From positions 62,001 to 126,000 of the IMG/VR virus record IMGVR_UViG_3300033153_008203: DNA of 64,000 nt; one strand, written 5' to 3'. Made by a program: the position numbers and the translations under genes. Source of the stretch: a virus. The notes under the pieces are model-generated. The model was given only the letters and a program-made list of their open reading frames with translations, did no database searches and had not been told where the DNA came from. Positions 19,088 through 29,154 of this stretch are shown piece by piece (position 1 is the first letter of the stretch; every line of letters begins with the position of its first letter).

Positions 19088-19971
19088 TATTTACCCCAGT
19101 ATAAACCTTTCTTTTTCATTGATTCTCTGACCAAGTCAATATAGTCTGAGCTAGGCAGACTTCCATATTGTGTTCCATCAGGCGCTATATATTGATCTAA
19201 AAACCTGTCTTGCATAACAGGATCATTTACGTCTTTTATGATGGTTGTACTAGCTCTAAGAGTAAACGGTATGTCAATATACTTGTAGCTTATTGCTCCA
19301 CTTCCAGAAGGGACTGACTTAACCGATACCTTTCCAGTAGCATAGTTTATATAGTAATCTCCTGGCTCCATTAAAGAGATGTTAGGGGACACTACCTTTC
19401 TGTAGAATACGCTAATGTCTGAGAAGCTAACAGTTCCTTCTATGATATTAGAGTACTGCAAATAGAATGTATTTGACGATGGTATGTCCTCGCTAAATAC
19501 TTCTACACTACTATCCTGATGTGTCAAGACCAATGACTCCTCATATGCTTTCGTGTAATCTAACAGTGTTGCACTAAAGTATGTGCTAGCATTGATTGCA
19601 GTAACAACATCAGACAAGGTTCTCTGATACGTACTAGCATTCTTATTATACAATTCAATAGTCACATCAACAACCCCTGTTAAATAGTCTTCATATAACA
19701 CTAGTGTTGCATGATCTACTTCTATCATAGGCACGTACCCTTCTGACACAGGAGTAGAATTAGTTATTGTTATTGCATCATATATGCTTAAGCCTAGTTC
19801 TCTGCTTATGCCATTCAGCAATCCAGAATAAGATGAGTTTGATTTATTTACTCCTACATCAAGCAGTCTTTGTTTGTATATTTTATTCGGCTCTCCTTTA
19901 AGTCTTGGAAGCCCTAACAAAACGCCATGCTCATCTAAGCTATTAAATATATTTTTTACTTTTTGTTCCAT
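19087..19971 (-). CDS. Putative baseplate wedge-associated protein
   Basis: A 294-residue protein. The N-terminal 70 residues (GEPNKIYKQRLLDVG, SGLLNGISRELGLSIYDAITI) resemble the helical start of phage proteins that dock on the baseplate rim. A C-terminal module reads PGDYYINYATGKVSV, another DY-G copy. The start overlaps the preceding stop (TAATG), and its own stop overlaps the next start the same way, so translation of the baseplate block is probably coupled. Precise function unknown. Confidence 0.45.
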   Translation of the reverse strand: MEQKVKNIFNSLDEHGVLLGLPRLKGEPNKIYKQRLLDVGVNKSNSSYSGLLNGISRELGLSIYDAITITNSTPVSEGYVPMIEVDHATLVLYEDYLTGVVDVTIELYNKNASTYQRTLSDVVTAINASTYFSATLLDYTKAYEESLVLTHQDSSVEVFSEDIPSSNTFYLQYSNIIEGTVSFSDISVFYRKVVSPNISLMEPGDYYINYATGKVSVKSVPSGSGAISYKYIDIPFTLRASTTIIKDVNDPVMQDRFLDQYIAPDGTQYGSLPSSDYIDLVRESMKKKGLYWGK

Positions 19972-21602
19972 TAGTATGCCACGTCTATAGAGAAGTACTC
20001 TTCTCTTGTGTATAGTATTTTGCTTTCTATGTCTAGCATAGCTGTATCATAGTGTAGGTAAACTTTATGAACCACATCAGATGAGCTTGAGTCAAGGATG
20101 CACAGCTCATAATCAGAGTTAAACGCTATGCCTGTAACATTCGAGATACCATGTTCTAATTCTACTAACGGAGAGATCGTCCTTATAACAAGAATTCTTT
20201 TGTCAACGTCTACAGACCCATCAAGATATTCTATGCTTAGAGTCCACACATACTCTCCTGTGTCTGCAATCGTGTAGTCAAGTGCTCTGTGATAGAAGTT
20301 GTTTGGATCTGAGGTTTCATAAGGATTCTTATTCCATCCACTGTAGTCTCCGTCTATTATATATGCTTGCTCTACAAAGCTTCCACCACTATATACGAAT
20401 GTTGCTCTGCTTCCATCAGGCTTTTCTAGATCCCACTTATACTTGATTATACGTTTAGTATTCCTTTGCCTTTCTGGCTTCAGTTCTACTGTATCTCCTT
20501 CTAATGCATACTCATTGTTTATGAATATGTATACTTCTGAGTCTGATGTTTTACCAGCAAGCTTACTATGGTCTATTGCAACTTGCCTTGTATCATAAGC
20601 GATTATCTTTGTATCAGTTAATACGAAGTATCTTGTTGCATCAGGTTGAATTGCTATATCAAGTATACCAGTTATGTCTGACTCTAATGAGTCTAGTAGC
20701 TTAACTTTATTAACTTCATGTTTAGTATCTATCCCTACTAATAGGTCTTGAACCGTACTTGCAGTAACTACTTTATATTTTATAAATGATTTTCCGCCAA
20801 CTTCCTCATAACTAAGATATAGTGTTTTATCGGTATTAAACTCATCAATATATCTTTCGCTATCATATTGGTAATCGTCGTAGTTAAAGTTTATTGCATC
20901 TACTTTTATCGTTGCTGAACTTGGCCCAATATTAACCGTATGTATAGTTGATATTGTTCTCCACTCTTTAAGCGTAATTACTGTAGAATTGTATACAAAT
21001 GGAATAATCTCTGTATCGTAAGTGCCTCTTCTGTTAGTTCCAGAAATCTTTATGTATCCTTGTTCTTTAGTATCAACATGAGAAAACTCTGTTCCATCTT
21101 GAATCGTAACAAAAAGATATCCTGGCTCATAGATATCGTTAAAAGAAGAAAACTCTTCTACTCCTATCTCAGACTCGCTCAACACGGTCTGGTAATTCAG
21201 AGTAACAGGATCAACTGTGAGTCTTGTTGGGACCGCATCATACCAGAAATCCTCTATTGAGTTTGTATCAGATATGTCTACTTGTGTCTGTGAATCTCCT
21301 TCGTTGATTACCACATTTATGGCTGGTTGCAAAAGCTTTGGGATTCTAAAATCAGAGTTATCATATTGAAACTCAAATCCTTGTCCTAATCTAGTCTCAT
21401 ATAAAACATCGACTTCTGAAAGACTAACTGTATTAATAAATCTGCCTCTCAGCGCTATGCCTGCCTTTTTTATTATATCGTCAAATTCAGATGCAGGTGC
21501 ACCCATCAGCTGCTGAAAAAGGCTCTGCTTATCTTGCCTTGCGCGTGACCACGATGGCATATAGTTTGCAAACTTTTGTGTTATGTGTGAGTAGTAACTC
21601 AA
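19971..21602 (-). CDS. Putative baseplate structural protein
   Basis: A 543-residue protein encoded directly after the J-like wedge gene. The start is TTG at 21602, seven bases after AGGAG and adjacent to the previous stop. The N-terminus (FANYMPSWSRARQDKQSLFQQLMG) is helical and resembles the wedge-contacting segment of phage tail proteins. The rest is beta-rich, including a likely Ig-like stretch (about 345-450: VELKPERQRNTKRIIKYKWD to YVWTLSIEYLDGS). No named family recognised. Baseplate assignment rests on position. Confidence 0.5.
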   Translation of the reverse strand: MSYYSHITQKFANYMPSWSRARQDKQSLFQQLMGAPASEFDDIIKKAGIALRGRFINTVSLSEVDVLYETRLGQGFEFQYDNSDFRIPKLLQPAINVVINEGDSQTQVDISDTNSIEDFWYDAVPTRLTVDPVTLNYQTVLSESEIGVEEFSSFNDIYEPGYLFVTIQDGTEFSHVDTKEQGYIKISGTNRRGTYDTEIIPFVYNSTVITLKEWRTISTIHTVNIGPSSATIKVDAINFNYDDYQYDSERYIDEFNTDKTLYLSYEEVGGKSFIKYKVVTASTVQDLLVGIDTKHEVNKVKLLDSLESDITGILDIAIQPDATRYFVLTDTKIIAYDTRQVAIDHSKLAGKTSDSEVYIFINNEYALEGDTVELKPERQRNTKRIIKYKWDLEKPDGSRATFVYSGGSFVEQAYIIDGDYSGWNKNPYETSDPNNFYHRALDYTIADTGEYVWTLSIEYLDGSVDVDKRILVIRTISPLVELEHGISNVTGIAFNSDYELCILDSSSSDVVHKVYLHYDTAMLDIESKILYTREEYFSIDVAY

Positions 21603-22832
21603 TTATACACTCCTAACAGTAATGGGTGACTGGATCGATTGTTCTACTATTACTCTTTCATCAGAGAATGCTATATAGTCACTGATTAGCGTTTGTCTTG
21701 TTCTGTTATCTGCTATTCTAGAGTCCCTATATATAAACAAGCTATCAAAAGGCTTGCCTGTTCTTCCTATGTTTTTAATTTCTTCGCTTATATTAAGTAT
21801 TCTACTGACAAGTTCCTGATTAACAAACTCTTCGCCTATATCTAAATTATTAATATATGAAATTATCTCGTCTTCGACTAGCGCTTCAATGGCAGTTTTC
21901 TGGTCAGCTGTTATTGCAGAACGATAATTTATAGAGACTGACACTTCCATACCTACGTATTTTGGGGCACGTACCACTGCACTATTCCCGAGAGACTTCA
22001 CTCTATCAATAATCTCCTGAACTTTATCAAGTAGTGCACTTGAAACAGTAGGGTAGATAGACTTAACATATACAGAAAAGCTACCTGAACCCCTATCATA
22101 AGGTACAACAGATACGTCTGCAACCCCTGCAACTCCAAGTGCTGCTAGTGTTATCGCTGTTAGATTTGCAGTTTCTGATCCTACTACAGCATTGCTTATT
22201 CTATATCTATAGTTTGTGTCTATCTCTCTATCAGTTCCTCCTGCAATACCACTAACATTTGTTACCTTAAGTGCGTCATTTTGATATCCTGTATACCCTG
22301 TAAAGTTATGAGTATTAATTGCGCCGGCACCAACTGACGCCCTAGATCCTGCGCTCCTACTTATAGCTGACGCATATACCTCAGTTGCTGTTGTGCCAAG
22401 CTCTACATCTTCATAGGTAATGTACTCTATTGTTGTAGTAATTCCTGCTATTGTAGACTCTGCTGCAAGCACTGTTCCCTTAGAGACTATTACCGGTACT
22501 CCACCAGTTATGTCGCCAAACGTTCCAGATATCACATAGAACTTTATGTTACCGTGTGATGCATCTGTATTTGCCTTTTGCGCTTCTTTTCTAACAACCC
22601 CAACCAGTTCACCGATTAAGTCTAGATTGTCTCCAGATGCAGTACGCACAAATGCTTCAGCAATCTCAAGATCGAAACTTTCAGCAAGTCTGCCATGCTC
22701 ATTTGCCATGAGCTCAAGTATTGCTCTAGCTTTTCCACCAGGAGTTGTTTGAGTTATACCTGTAGTGTTGTTTAATATGTCTAATGAATTTTGGAGCGCA
22801 GTGTCTGCGTTATGGTAATTTGATATTGGCAT
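21603..22832 (-). CDS. Baseplate J-like protein (wedge)
   Basis: A 409-residue protein matching the Baseplate_J family in layout: an N-terminal GGKARAILELMANEHGRLAESFD helix pair, TASGDNLDLIGELVGVVRKEA, the characteristic GGTDREIDTNYRYRI segment near the middle, then TLAALGVAGVADVSVVPYDRGSGSFSVYV and a C-terminal EEFVNQELVSRILNISEEI helix. Proteins of this family form the wedge that surrounds the hub and triggers sheath contraction. It follows the gp25-like gene by eight bases, the usual order in contractile phages. Confidence 0.9.
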   Translation of the reverse strand: MPISNYHNADTALQNSLDILNNTTGITQTTPGGKARAILELMANEHGRLAESFDLEIAEAFVRTASGDNLDLIGELVGVVRKEAQKANTDASHGNIKFYVISGTFGDITGGVPVIVSKGTVLAAESTIAGITTTIEYITYEDVELGTTATEVYASAISRSAGSRASVGAGAINTHNFTGYTGYQNDALKVTNVSGIAGGTDREIDTNYRYRISNAVVGSETANLTAITLAALGVAGVADVSVVPYDRGSGSFSVYVKSIYPTVSSALLDKVQEIIDRVKSLGNSAVVRAPKYVGMEVSVSINYRSAITADQKTAIEALVEDEIISYINNLDIGEEFVNQELVSRILNISEEIKNIGRTGKPFDSLFIYRDSRIADNRTRQTLISDYIAFSDERVIVEQSIQSPITVRSV

Positions 22833-22840
22833 CTGTTCTC

Positions 22841-23278
22841 CTAGTATACTGTAAGCTTATGATTGTCTATGTCGAGTAACAATGTAACCTGAACTTCGCT
22901 TGTGTATCCGTTCTCTGGAGTTGCATCAACATTGATCTCTAAAATGTACATTAATGCATCTTTTGCTACTGGAACATACTTAATATTAACATCTTCTGCA
23001 CTAAGAAAGGCCCCTATAGTTAGGGCAGTCTTTATCTTTTCTTTTCCTATTTCTGCTGTTTCTCTTGTATTTGGTTCACCAATGATCTCGCTTAATCCTG
23101 CTCCAATCCAGCTATACATTGACCAATCTTGTAAGTCGCTTTTTACTCTATTGTATATTTCTTGCTTAAAAGATAATAGCAAATCAGATTCTGTAGAAGC
23201 TATGTCTCCAGTATTATCTAATGCAAAATCTCCAGCGCTATTAAAAAACAGGTCTATGTCGTCTTTTATTTGTGGCAT
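22841..23278 (-). CDS. gp25-like baseplate wedge protein
   Basis: A 145-residue protein of the gpW/gp25 type. It begins with a segment typical of the family (DIDLFFNSAGDFALDNTGDIASTESDLLLSFKQEI), has a helical core, and ends in beta strands (LMYILEINVD, VQVTLLLDIDN). In T4 and related systems gp25 nucleates sheath assembly on the wedge. Its place directly before the J-like gene supports the call. Size fits the family. Confidence 0.8.
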   Translation of the reverse strand: MPQIKDDIDLFFNSAGDFALDNTGDIASTESDLLLSFKQEIYNRVKSDLQDWSMYSWIGAGLSEIIGEPNTRETAEIGKEKIKTALTIGAFLSAEDVNIKYVPVAKDALMYILEINVDATPENGYTSEVQVTLLLDIDNHKLTVY

Positions 23279-23287
23279 AATTTCTCC

Positions 23288-23611
23288 TTATATTAGTAAC
23301 GTAGAAAGTTGCGCAACCATAAATGTTATGTTTGCAACTCCATTAAGCGGTTGAGAACTGCTCAACACTGGCATTGGAGTAATTATAGTAGATGGAAGAG
23401 TACTTACAATAGAATCATTAAACGTCCACATTCCTGCTATTCTTATATCTGATGGTGAACATACAAAACTATGCTTACCTCCATGATATGTTCCATCTGG
23501 AGTCATCACAATAAAATTTTCTTTTGAGCCTTGCATAGACGCAGACTCCTCTGCTACTGTCATTCCAGCTTGTGCATCCATACTTGCTTTCCATACTTTT
23601 TTTCTAGCCAT
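23288..23611 (-). CDS. Small protein of baseplate hub region, unrecognised
   Basis: A 107-residue protein between a hub-type gene and gp25. It has MTPDGTYHGGKHSFVC in its first half and a hydrophobic, Ser/Pro-rich second half (STIITPMPVLSSSQPLNGVANITF). The size and site would suit a spike-tip or PAAR-like cap, but the His/Cys pattern of PAAR proteins is not clear. Left as unknown hub-region protein. ATG after AGGAGATTAGT. Confidence 0.45.
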   Translation of the reverse strand: MARKKVWKASMDAQAGMTVAEESASMQGSKENFIVMTPDGTYHGGKHSFVCSPSDIRIAGMWTFNDSIVSTLPSTIITPMPVLSSSQPLNGVANITFMVAQLSTLLI

Positions 23612-23612
23612 A

Positions 23613-24035
23613 CTAATCTCCTGGGGGAAAAACTACAAATGATGTTTGTCCTATTTCTGTTGCTCCAGCTGCTGCTCCAGCTGGACGATCATTCTTATCT
23701 TCTGTAATCATGTAGGCCTTACCAAGCCACGGCTTATACCTATATACTATTTCTACTCTATCGCCTTCTTGTGGTTCACCAAATCTTAATGCGATATCTA
23801 ATGGATCATCACCAAGATATATCCATGTGTTCTCGTCTCCTATTAGGCCAGAGTGTCCTGGATCTGCTGACTTCCCTTCGTATCTTACTTGCACAAGTGG
23901 TTGAGTCCAGTTCCCTTTTTTGTCTGTGAATATTTTGCTTATTCTTCCAAAGACTCTCTTTTCTTGAACAAGAAGACCTGTGCTTCCTGATTGCAGCTTT
24001 AATCTTTTTTCATTTCCTAGTTTGCCTTTATTCAT
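23613..24035 (-). CDS. Putative baseplate spike/hub accessory (OB-like) protein
   Basis: A 140-residue protein. VFGRISKIFTDKKGNWTQPLVQVRY followed by GDRVEIVYRYKPWLGKAYMI resembles the strand order of an OB-type domain as found in gp5-like spike proteins, but no catalytic or beta-helix part is present. The C-terminus is Ala/Gly-rich (PAGAAAGATEIGQT). It is encoded directly after the giant hub protein, so a spike or hub-plug role is plausible. Confidence in function is low. Confidence 0.45.
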   Translation of the reverse strand: MNKGKLGNEKRLKLQSGSTGLLVQEKRVFGRISKIFTDKKGNWTQPLVQVRYEGKSADPGHSGLIGDENTWIYLGDDPLDIALRFGEPQEGDRVEIVYRYKPWLGKAYMITEDKNDRPAGAAAGATEIGQTSFVVFPPGD

Positions 24036-24037
24036 AT

Positions 24038-27000
24038 TTACTCCAATACCTCACTAAAGACTTCTGCTAGCCCTTCTTTTACATCTTCCCATGCATCTTC
24101 GACATCATCGAAAGCCTCACCGAACCTATCGCTATACGCCGACCACAACGTATTGTGTTTGAATCCTTCTATGCCAGCTACAAATGGAACCTTATTAACA
24201 ACAAGAGGCTTAATAATAATTGGCTGGCGCTCTTGAGTTTCTTTGATATAAACTGATCCAATCCCATATAACACAAATGCACCAACTGCGAAGATGCCAC
24301 GCTTGCCTACAGTTTTGTAAGCCACACCCAAGAGCCCCTTAAATCCTCCTCTAAGCTTTAGTGAAGCACCGCCTTTTGCTTTAAAATCAGTGACCTTGTT
24401 TAATAATGTAGACCCTGTTGCCGTAATCTTTGTTTTGGCACCAACTTTAGCTGCACCATATGCGTCCACTGTAGCCGTGCCTAGTCCTACTGACCTAATA
24501 TAGTCTCTTCCCTGCCAATACTTAATTAAACCGGTCTCAGCCAAATCAACTACTTTACCTTTACCGTATAACGAGTATATGTATCCAGTTTTTGCTGCAC
24601 TCTTTATTTTGTCTCCAGCAATTAGTCCTTTTAGAATACCTGTTTCAGTTGCGCCTTTTACTGCCTTTTCCACTACGCCTTTTGGTGTTGTACCTAACAC
24701 TGCTCCTATTACATGGGGTGCAGCCTTTACACCTGCAAACCTTAATTTTGACCAAAGAGCACCAGCTCCTAAGTACTTCAGATAGTTTATCTCTCCCATT
24801 GCTTGTTGCAATGCCATAGTTGCATACTCATTTCCACTAACACAAAGATCTGGAATTATCTCTGTTATAAATCCAGTCTCACTAGAGAAATGATGAACAA
24901 CTTGCTCTACTTCTACAGGACCATACATATCAGCTATGTCGTCAAAAACATGACACACATCATATGGTTTAATCTTTGGATTTCCTAGTACGGTAATGCT
25001 TCCAGTATACACGTCTTTTAGATGTCTTAGAAGTAATCCTTGTGCATATCTAGTAGCCATAAACTCTCCTTCACAGTTTGGCTGCTGAGAGAACAGTAGG
25101 TTTACATTCTCATCTCTAAGATCTTTATCAACTTTAAGAGTTTTCGTATTACCTGTCTTATAGTTAACGTTACCATACTCATCTATCTCTTTTACATCAT
25201 CGACATATTGCACAGTTACTGCATTATAAACGTCTGCATTTACCTTTATATCGTTTGATATGATATTAATCTTATCCGCCAAATAAAAATGCTTTCTGAA
25301 TGGAGTAAATCTGTCTCTAACTATACTTTTTCTTATATTGACAGCACTCTCATCTAGCTCTACTGGAATACCTGATATACCATCTCTCCTTCTGTTTTGA
25401 TTAAGCAGTGTTATTGCTGTACTATGTCCAGGCACTTCTTTCCTAAGCGGAGAATTCTTTTGATACTCTTCTATTGTCTCAGGCCTACTCCAATGTCCCA
25501 TATCTGGTACACCAAAAAACATCGACATCCTGTCGCCATATATTGTAGGCGAAGCAATCCATCCTGGATGTCTAAGCTCCATCTCCTTAAAGATGTCCCA
25601 TATGGTAGTATGAAATATCTTGTAGTCAAGATTAACATATCTTTCTACCATTCCGGTAGCAAATCCATGCATAAAAAGACCTGCAGTTACAACTCCACCT
25701 GTAGCCGCTCCAGCAGTAATTTTAGCAGATGCTACTAGTAGACCGCCATCCCAAAATGCTGTCTTAAATCCTTGTTTAATGCCTTCTGCTATGTTTAGAT
25801 CCCAAGCAGATCCTCCCCAATCAAAGAAATTGCTATCAGTTAAATACAACTCTATACTTGGAGGAAAAATATTATCATCTCTTGGATCTAGATTTGGACC
25901 ATACAACGAGTTTCCTGCTGACGCTATCTCTTCTTTACCTGTAAGAATAATATTAGCAATAGCTGTTTTCTTTCTAGTTCCAAAATGAACAACTTCTGGA
26001 GATTGCATTATCTTAGCAAGCAATCCACCTGTTATTTTCTCAGGTTCTTTTTTTATTTCTTCAGGCTCTTCTACTCCCTTTATCTGACTAACAAGCTCTG
26101 TTGCATAACTCTGACATACAATTGTAACTGCATGTGTTCCTCCAACCTCTACTATCTGTCCATTAAAAACAGTCTCCAATTTTCTCGGGTCATTAGAGTA
26201 TCCTAGTCTTACCTGTATTTTTTGTCCAGGTCTAAGTATTAATGCATCTATTGGATTCTCTGATAAAGACTCTTTGTCTGTTCCTCTTGTCTCATAGAAC
26301 TTGTCATCATCACCAGCATTATATTTTGCAACACTAGTTAGTTTTTGATTCAAGTTAGACATTGTCAATATGCACAAGTCTGCAGGAACTTTTCTGCTCC
26401 TGATTATTTTAATATCATGTACAGCATTATACCCAAAAAAGTCATCAAAGCTTAATCTTGGAATCAAATGAAACTCTTCGTCTTCATCTTCTTCAATAAA
26501 GTATACCTTGTATGTTGGATAAGCCCTGTTCATTGTAAAGATTTCATCGTCATGCGCTTGATCAACTAGTGTGTCAAGCATACCTTTTAGTCCAGTTTGA
26601 CTAAAATCATGAGACTTTACAAACTTTTCATTTATTTTAAAGTAGTCTGTCTTTGTACTGTTGCCGTACTCCTCTGGTCTCTCATGACCATTTGTAGCTG
26701 ATTCTCCAGACCAAACATCTGCTGGTCTCCATTCTTTCTGTACTGTCTCCATTTTCATTGCTATCTCTAATGACTCTTCAGCATACTGCTTAGTATCATT
26801 AAGTAGCTCATTAAAATACTCAGTGTGATTGTCTTCGCTCCAGAAATAATAGTCTGGATCGGTGTCTATAGGCTCATTTGTTATTGTAGTTGGCAAATTC
26901 AAGTCTCTATAACACTCAGTTAAAGACTGTGTTCTGAGCTTGTTTATTTCTTTATCTACACTCTTAAATTGATCTAACTGAAAAATCCCGTTTCCAAACA

Positions 27001-29152
27001 TACTCCAAAATTCATTAGATAATTTCTCATATATCTTTGCAGGTATTGCAATATTAATAGAGTCATCTGGTTCATAGTCCATAGCAGCTACACCTGCGCC
27101 TGCTGCACCTGGTTTTCTTTTTGCAACTATTTTTGGTTTCTTAGAGCTTATCAGATCTTTTACTTTTTTATCAAGGCCATAGATGCTACCCATATTATCA
27201 ACATAACCGCTATGCACATCTTCGTTAGCAATGTAGTCGTTTAATATGTCTACTACATTGTTTATGTGCGACTCAAGAACAGGACTATAGTCTTTTATGT
27301 GTGGACCGTACTTACTCTTTACACCTTGTGTTCTAGTGCCTGGGCTAAAAGTTGCTTGGGCGCCTTCTACTACAATATCTGCCCAGGACTTTTTAGTGCC
27401 TCCATAATCAGCGTAGGCTTCTTGCCCAATAAATTTGCTCATTGTCCCATGCTCAAGATACCTGTCTATCAACGAGAATGCCTTAGTTTTTATCTGCTTA
27501 TTGACCATAACATCTTCTCTAGAGAATCCTTCAGTAAACCACGGATCATACTGTGCAACACTAAAAACAAATATGTCCATATCTGGATTTCCAGGAACTG
27601 TTGATGATTCAGTATTATCTGTTAAACAATGCTCTAAACCAAAAAGTCTCGTAATCGGATTTACTATTGTGAGAACATTGTTATCTCTTATTCTTTTAAA
27701 TTCGTTCTCATTATTATGTGCTGTGTTAAGCGCCAACTTTATATTGTCTATTTGGTCGTTTCTTAATCCTTCTAATGCAAATATTGCTTTAGTATGTTTG
27801 CCACCCATATACTGAGTAGTAGGGTATTCATGTCCGACTATAGGGATAGAAGTAATATTGTGCGTCAATGACACATTAACACTGGTAACTGCAAGCCTAT
27901 CATTGCCTTGAACTATCGTCTGTGATGCCTGTATCTTCCATATGTTTCGTGCATTTGTAGGTAAGTAACCAGTGGACCTTTTCTGTTTAAGAAAATCAGT
28001 ATACACTCTCATGTAGTCTTCATTGTCAAGCGCATTTTTCTTGTCGCTTATTAGTGATCCAATAGAATGGTTTTCCCTGATTATCTCTTCTACGTTCTTT
28101 TTACCAAGCTCTCCTGTGTAGCTAAAGTGCCATGGTCTATCTTTGTTTGGAGTAAAACTATTATCTTGTGCTATTGCAACAAATGACTTATATCTTTTGT
28201 CATTATAGTACTTACTCTTAAGTTCTGTTATCCCAGTAGCGCTGCCAATAGAGTGTAATATCAAATCAAATGCTAATCCAGCCATATGCTCATTCATAAT
28301 AGCTTTATCTTCTGTCTCATCTGTATAAAAATCTATTCCGCCGGCAGGAATAAACATATTTGAAACAGGCATCCCTACTCCATACTTCCTTTTATAAAGC
28401 CTAGCAAGATGCTTAAAGGTACCAGTGGCATTTCTATGCATCTTTGAGCTAGGACCAATAATTCTAGTGTCGCTAGTATTAGAAGAGAACAATGTCTTTC
28501 CTATCTCTGCTACTTCACTTTCTGATAAGTGTCCAGCTGTTGGTGGCGTATCTCTCATGTAAGTATTATACGCTAGAGTTAAATCATTGTTTGCAGCAGT
28601 AATAGTTGGGATAGCATTTAGCACTCTTTGGAATCCCTTTTGATACAAGTTAGATTGAGTTGGGTCTATAACCTTTTGATACTTGTTTTTCTCATCAATT
28701 CTTGGTCCAGTAAGCTCATTTTTAAAAGAGAAGTCAGGAGAATAAGGAAGATAATTAAACAATGTCATATCAAAATTCGCGAACAACGATTCAGGTAGAT
28801 CAGGCACCGTATAAACACTAAGGTTACTAAGTGTTACAGCAAGATTAGATGACTCTGTTACTTCTGATAATGCTGCATTGGATATATATCTACTGCTAAT
28901 ATGAGCAAATGGCGACACCTTAAAGTGCGCTATCAAATGTCTTAGTTTATTGTTGATCTCATTTGTATTTGGAAACGCCATTTCTGCAGACACTACAAAT
29001 ATAGATCTGCCTGAACGAGCCCCTGTCGGAGTACTCTGTCTAAGGACATGATTGTACGCATTCATATTTCTCTTATGAAGCTGTATTCTAGTTGTATTTG
29101 CAGTCAGATCAAGACCGTTTAATACGAAATCATATGTTGGATTATCAGCCAT
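24038..29152 (-). CDS. Giant baseplate hub protein with M15-like peptidoglycan peptidase domain
   Basis: A 1704-residue protein. Residues about 230-350 carry M15 (VanY/Ply-type) signatures: NEHMAGLAFDL supplies H289 and D296, and DRPWHFSY supplies H342. The usual acidic base just before the WH is displaced (D338, with R339 next to the PWH). M15 enzymes cut peptide bonds of peptidoglycan using zinc. Residues about 890-1020 (HLIPRLSFDDFFGYNAVHDIKI, then ILRPGQKIQVRLGYSNDP, then FNGQIVEVGGTHAVTIVCQSY) resemble gp27/late-control-D hub domains. The last about 200 residues are Ala/Gly/Lys-rich with a hydrophobic span near 1630. A tail lysin built into the hub is the natural reading; ejection of the C-terminus is speculative. 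Confidence 0.7.
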   Translation of the reverse strand: MADNPTYDFVLNGLDLTANTTRIQLHKRNMNAYNHVLRQSTPTGARSGRSIFVVSAEMAFPNTNEINNKLRHLIAHFKVSPFAHISSRYISNAALSEVTESSNLAVTLSNLSVYTVPDLPESLFANFDMTLFNYLPYSPDFSFKNELTGPRIDEKNKYQKVIDPTQSNLYQKGFQRVLNAIPTITAANNDLTLAYNTYMRDTPPTAGHLSESEVAEIGKTLFSSNTSDTRIIGPSSKMHRNATGTFKHLARLYKRKYGVGMPVSNMFIPAGGIDFYTDETEDKAIMNEHMAGLAFDLILHSIGSATGITELKSKYYNDKRYKSFVAIAQDNSFTPNKDRPWHFSYTGELGKKNVEEIIRENHSIGSLISDKKNALDNEDYMRVYTDFLKQKRSTGYLPTNARNIWKIQASQTIVQGNDRLAVTSVNVSLTHNITSIPIVGHEYPTTQYMGGKHTKAIFALEGLRNDQIDNIKLALNTAHNNENEFKRIRDNNVLTIVNPITRLFGLEHCLTDNTESSTVPGNPDMDIFVFSVAQYDPWFTEGFSREDVMVNKQIKTKAFSLIDRYLEHGTMSKFIGQEAYADYGGTKKSWADIVVEGAQATFSPGTRTQGVKSKYGPHIKDYSPVLESHINNVVDILNDYIANEDVHSGYVDNMGSIYGLDKKVKDLISSKKPKIVAKRKPGAAGAGVAAMDYEPDDSINIAIPAKIYEKLSNEFWSMFGNGIFQLDQFKSVDKEINKLRTQSLTECYRDLNLPTTITNEPIDTDPDYYFWSEDNHTEYFNELLNDTKQYAEESLEIAMKMETVQKEWRPADVWSGESATNGHERPEEYGNSTKTDYFKINEKFVKSHDFSQTGLKGMLDTLVDQAHDDEIFTMNRAYPTYKVYFIEEDEDEEFHLIPRLSFDDFFGYNAVHDIKIIRSRKVPADLCILTMSNLNQKLTSVAKYNAGDDDKFYETRGTDKESLSENPIDALILRPGQKIQVRLGYSNDPRKLETVFNGQIVEVGGTHAVTIVCQSYATELVSQIKGVEEPEEIKKEPEKITGGLLAKIMQSPEVVHFGTRKKTAIANIILTGKEEIASAGNSLYGPNLDPRDDNIFPPSIELYLTDSNFFDWGGSAWDLNIAEGIKQGFKTAFWDGGLLVASAKITAGAATGGVVTAGLFMHGFATGMVERYVNLDYKIFHTTIWDIFKEMELRHPGWIASPTIYGDRMSMFFGVPDMGHWSRPETIEEYQKNSPLRKEVPGHSTAITLLNQNRRRDGISGIPVELDESAVNIRKSIVRDRFTPFRKHFYLADKINIISNDIKVNADVYNAVTVQYVDDVKEIDEYGNVNYKTGNTKTLKVDKDLRDENVNLLFSQQPNCEGEFMATRYAQGLLLRHLKDVYTGSITVLGNPKIKPYDVCHVFDDIADMYGPVEVEQVVHHFSSETGFITEIIPDLCVSGNEYATMALQQAMGEINYLKYLGAGALWSKLRFAGVKAAPHVIGAVLGTTPKGVVEKAVKGATETGILKGLIAGDKIKSAAKTGYIYSLYGKGKVVDLAETGLIKYWQGRDYIRSVGLGTATVDAYGAAKVGAKTKITATGSTLLNKVTDFKAKGGASLKLRGGFKGLLGVAYKTVGKRGIFAVGAFVLYGIGSVYIKETQERQPIIIKPLVVNKVPFVAGIEGFKHNTLWSAYSDRFGEAFDDVEDAWEDVKEGLAEVFSEVLE

Positions 29153-29154
29153 TC

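Noticed and set aside
22902-23354. Plus-strand open frame of 150 codons
   Set aside because: Opposite the gp25-like gene, which is clearly recognisable on the minus strand.
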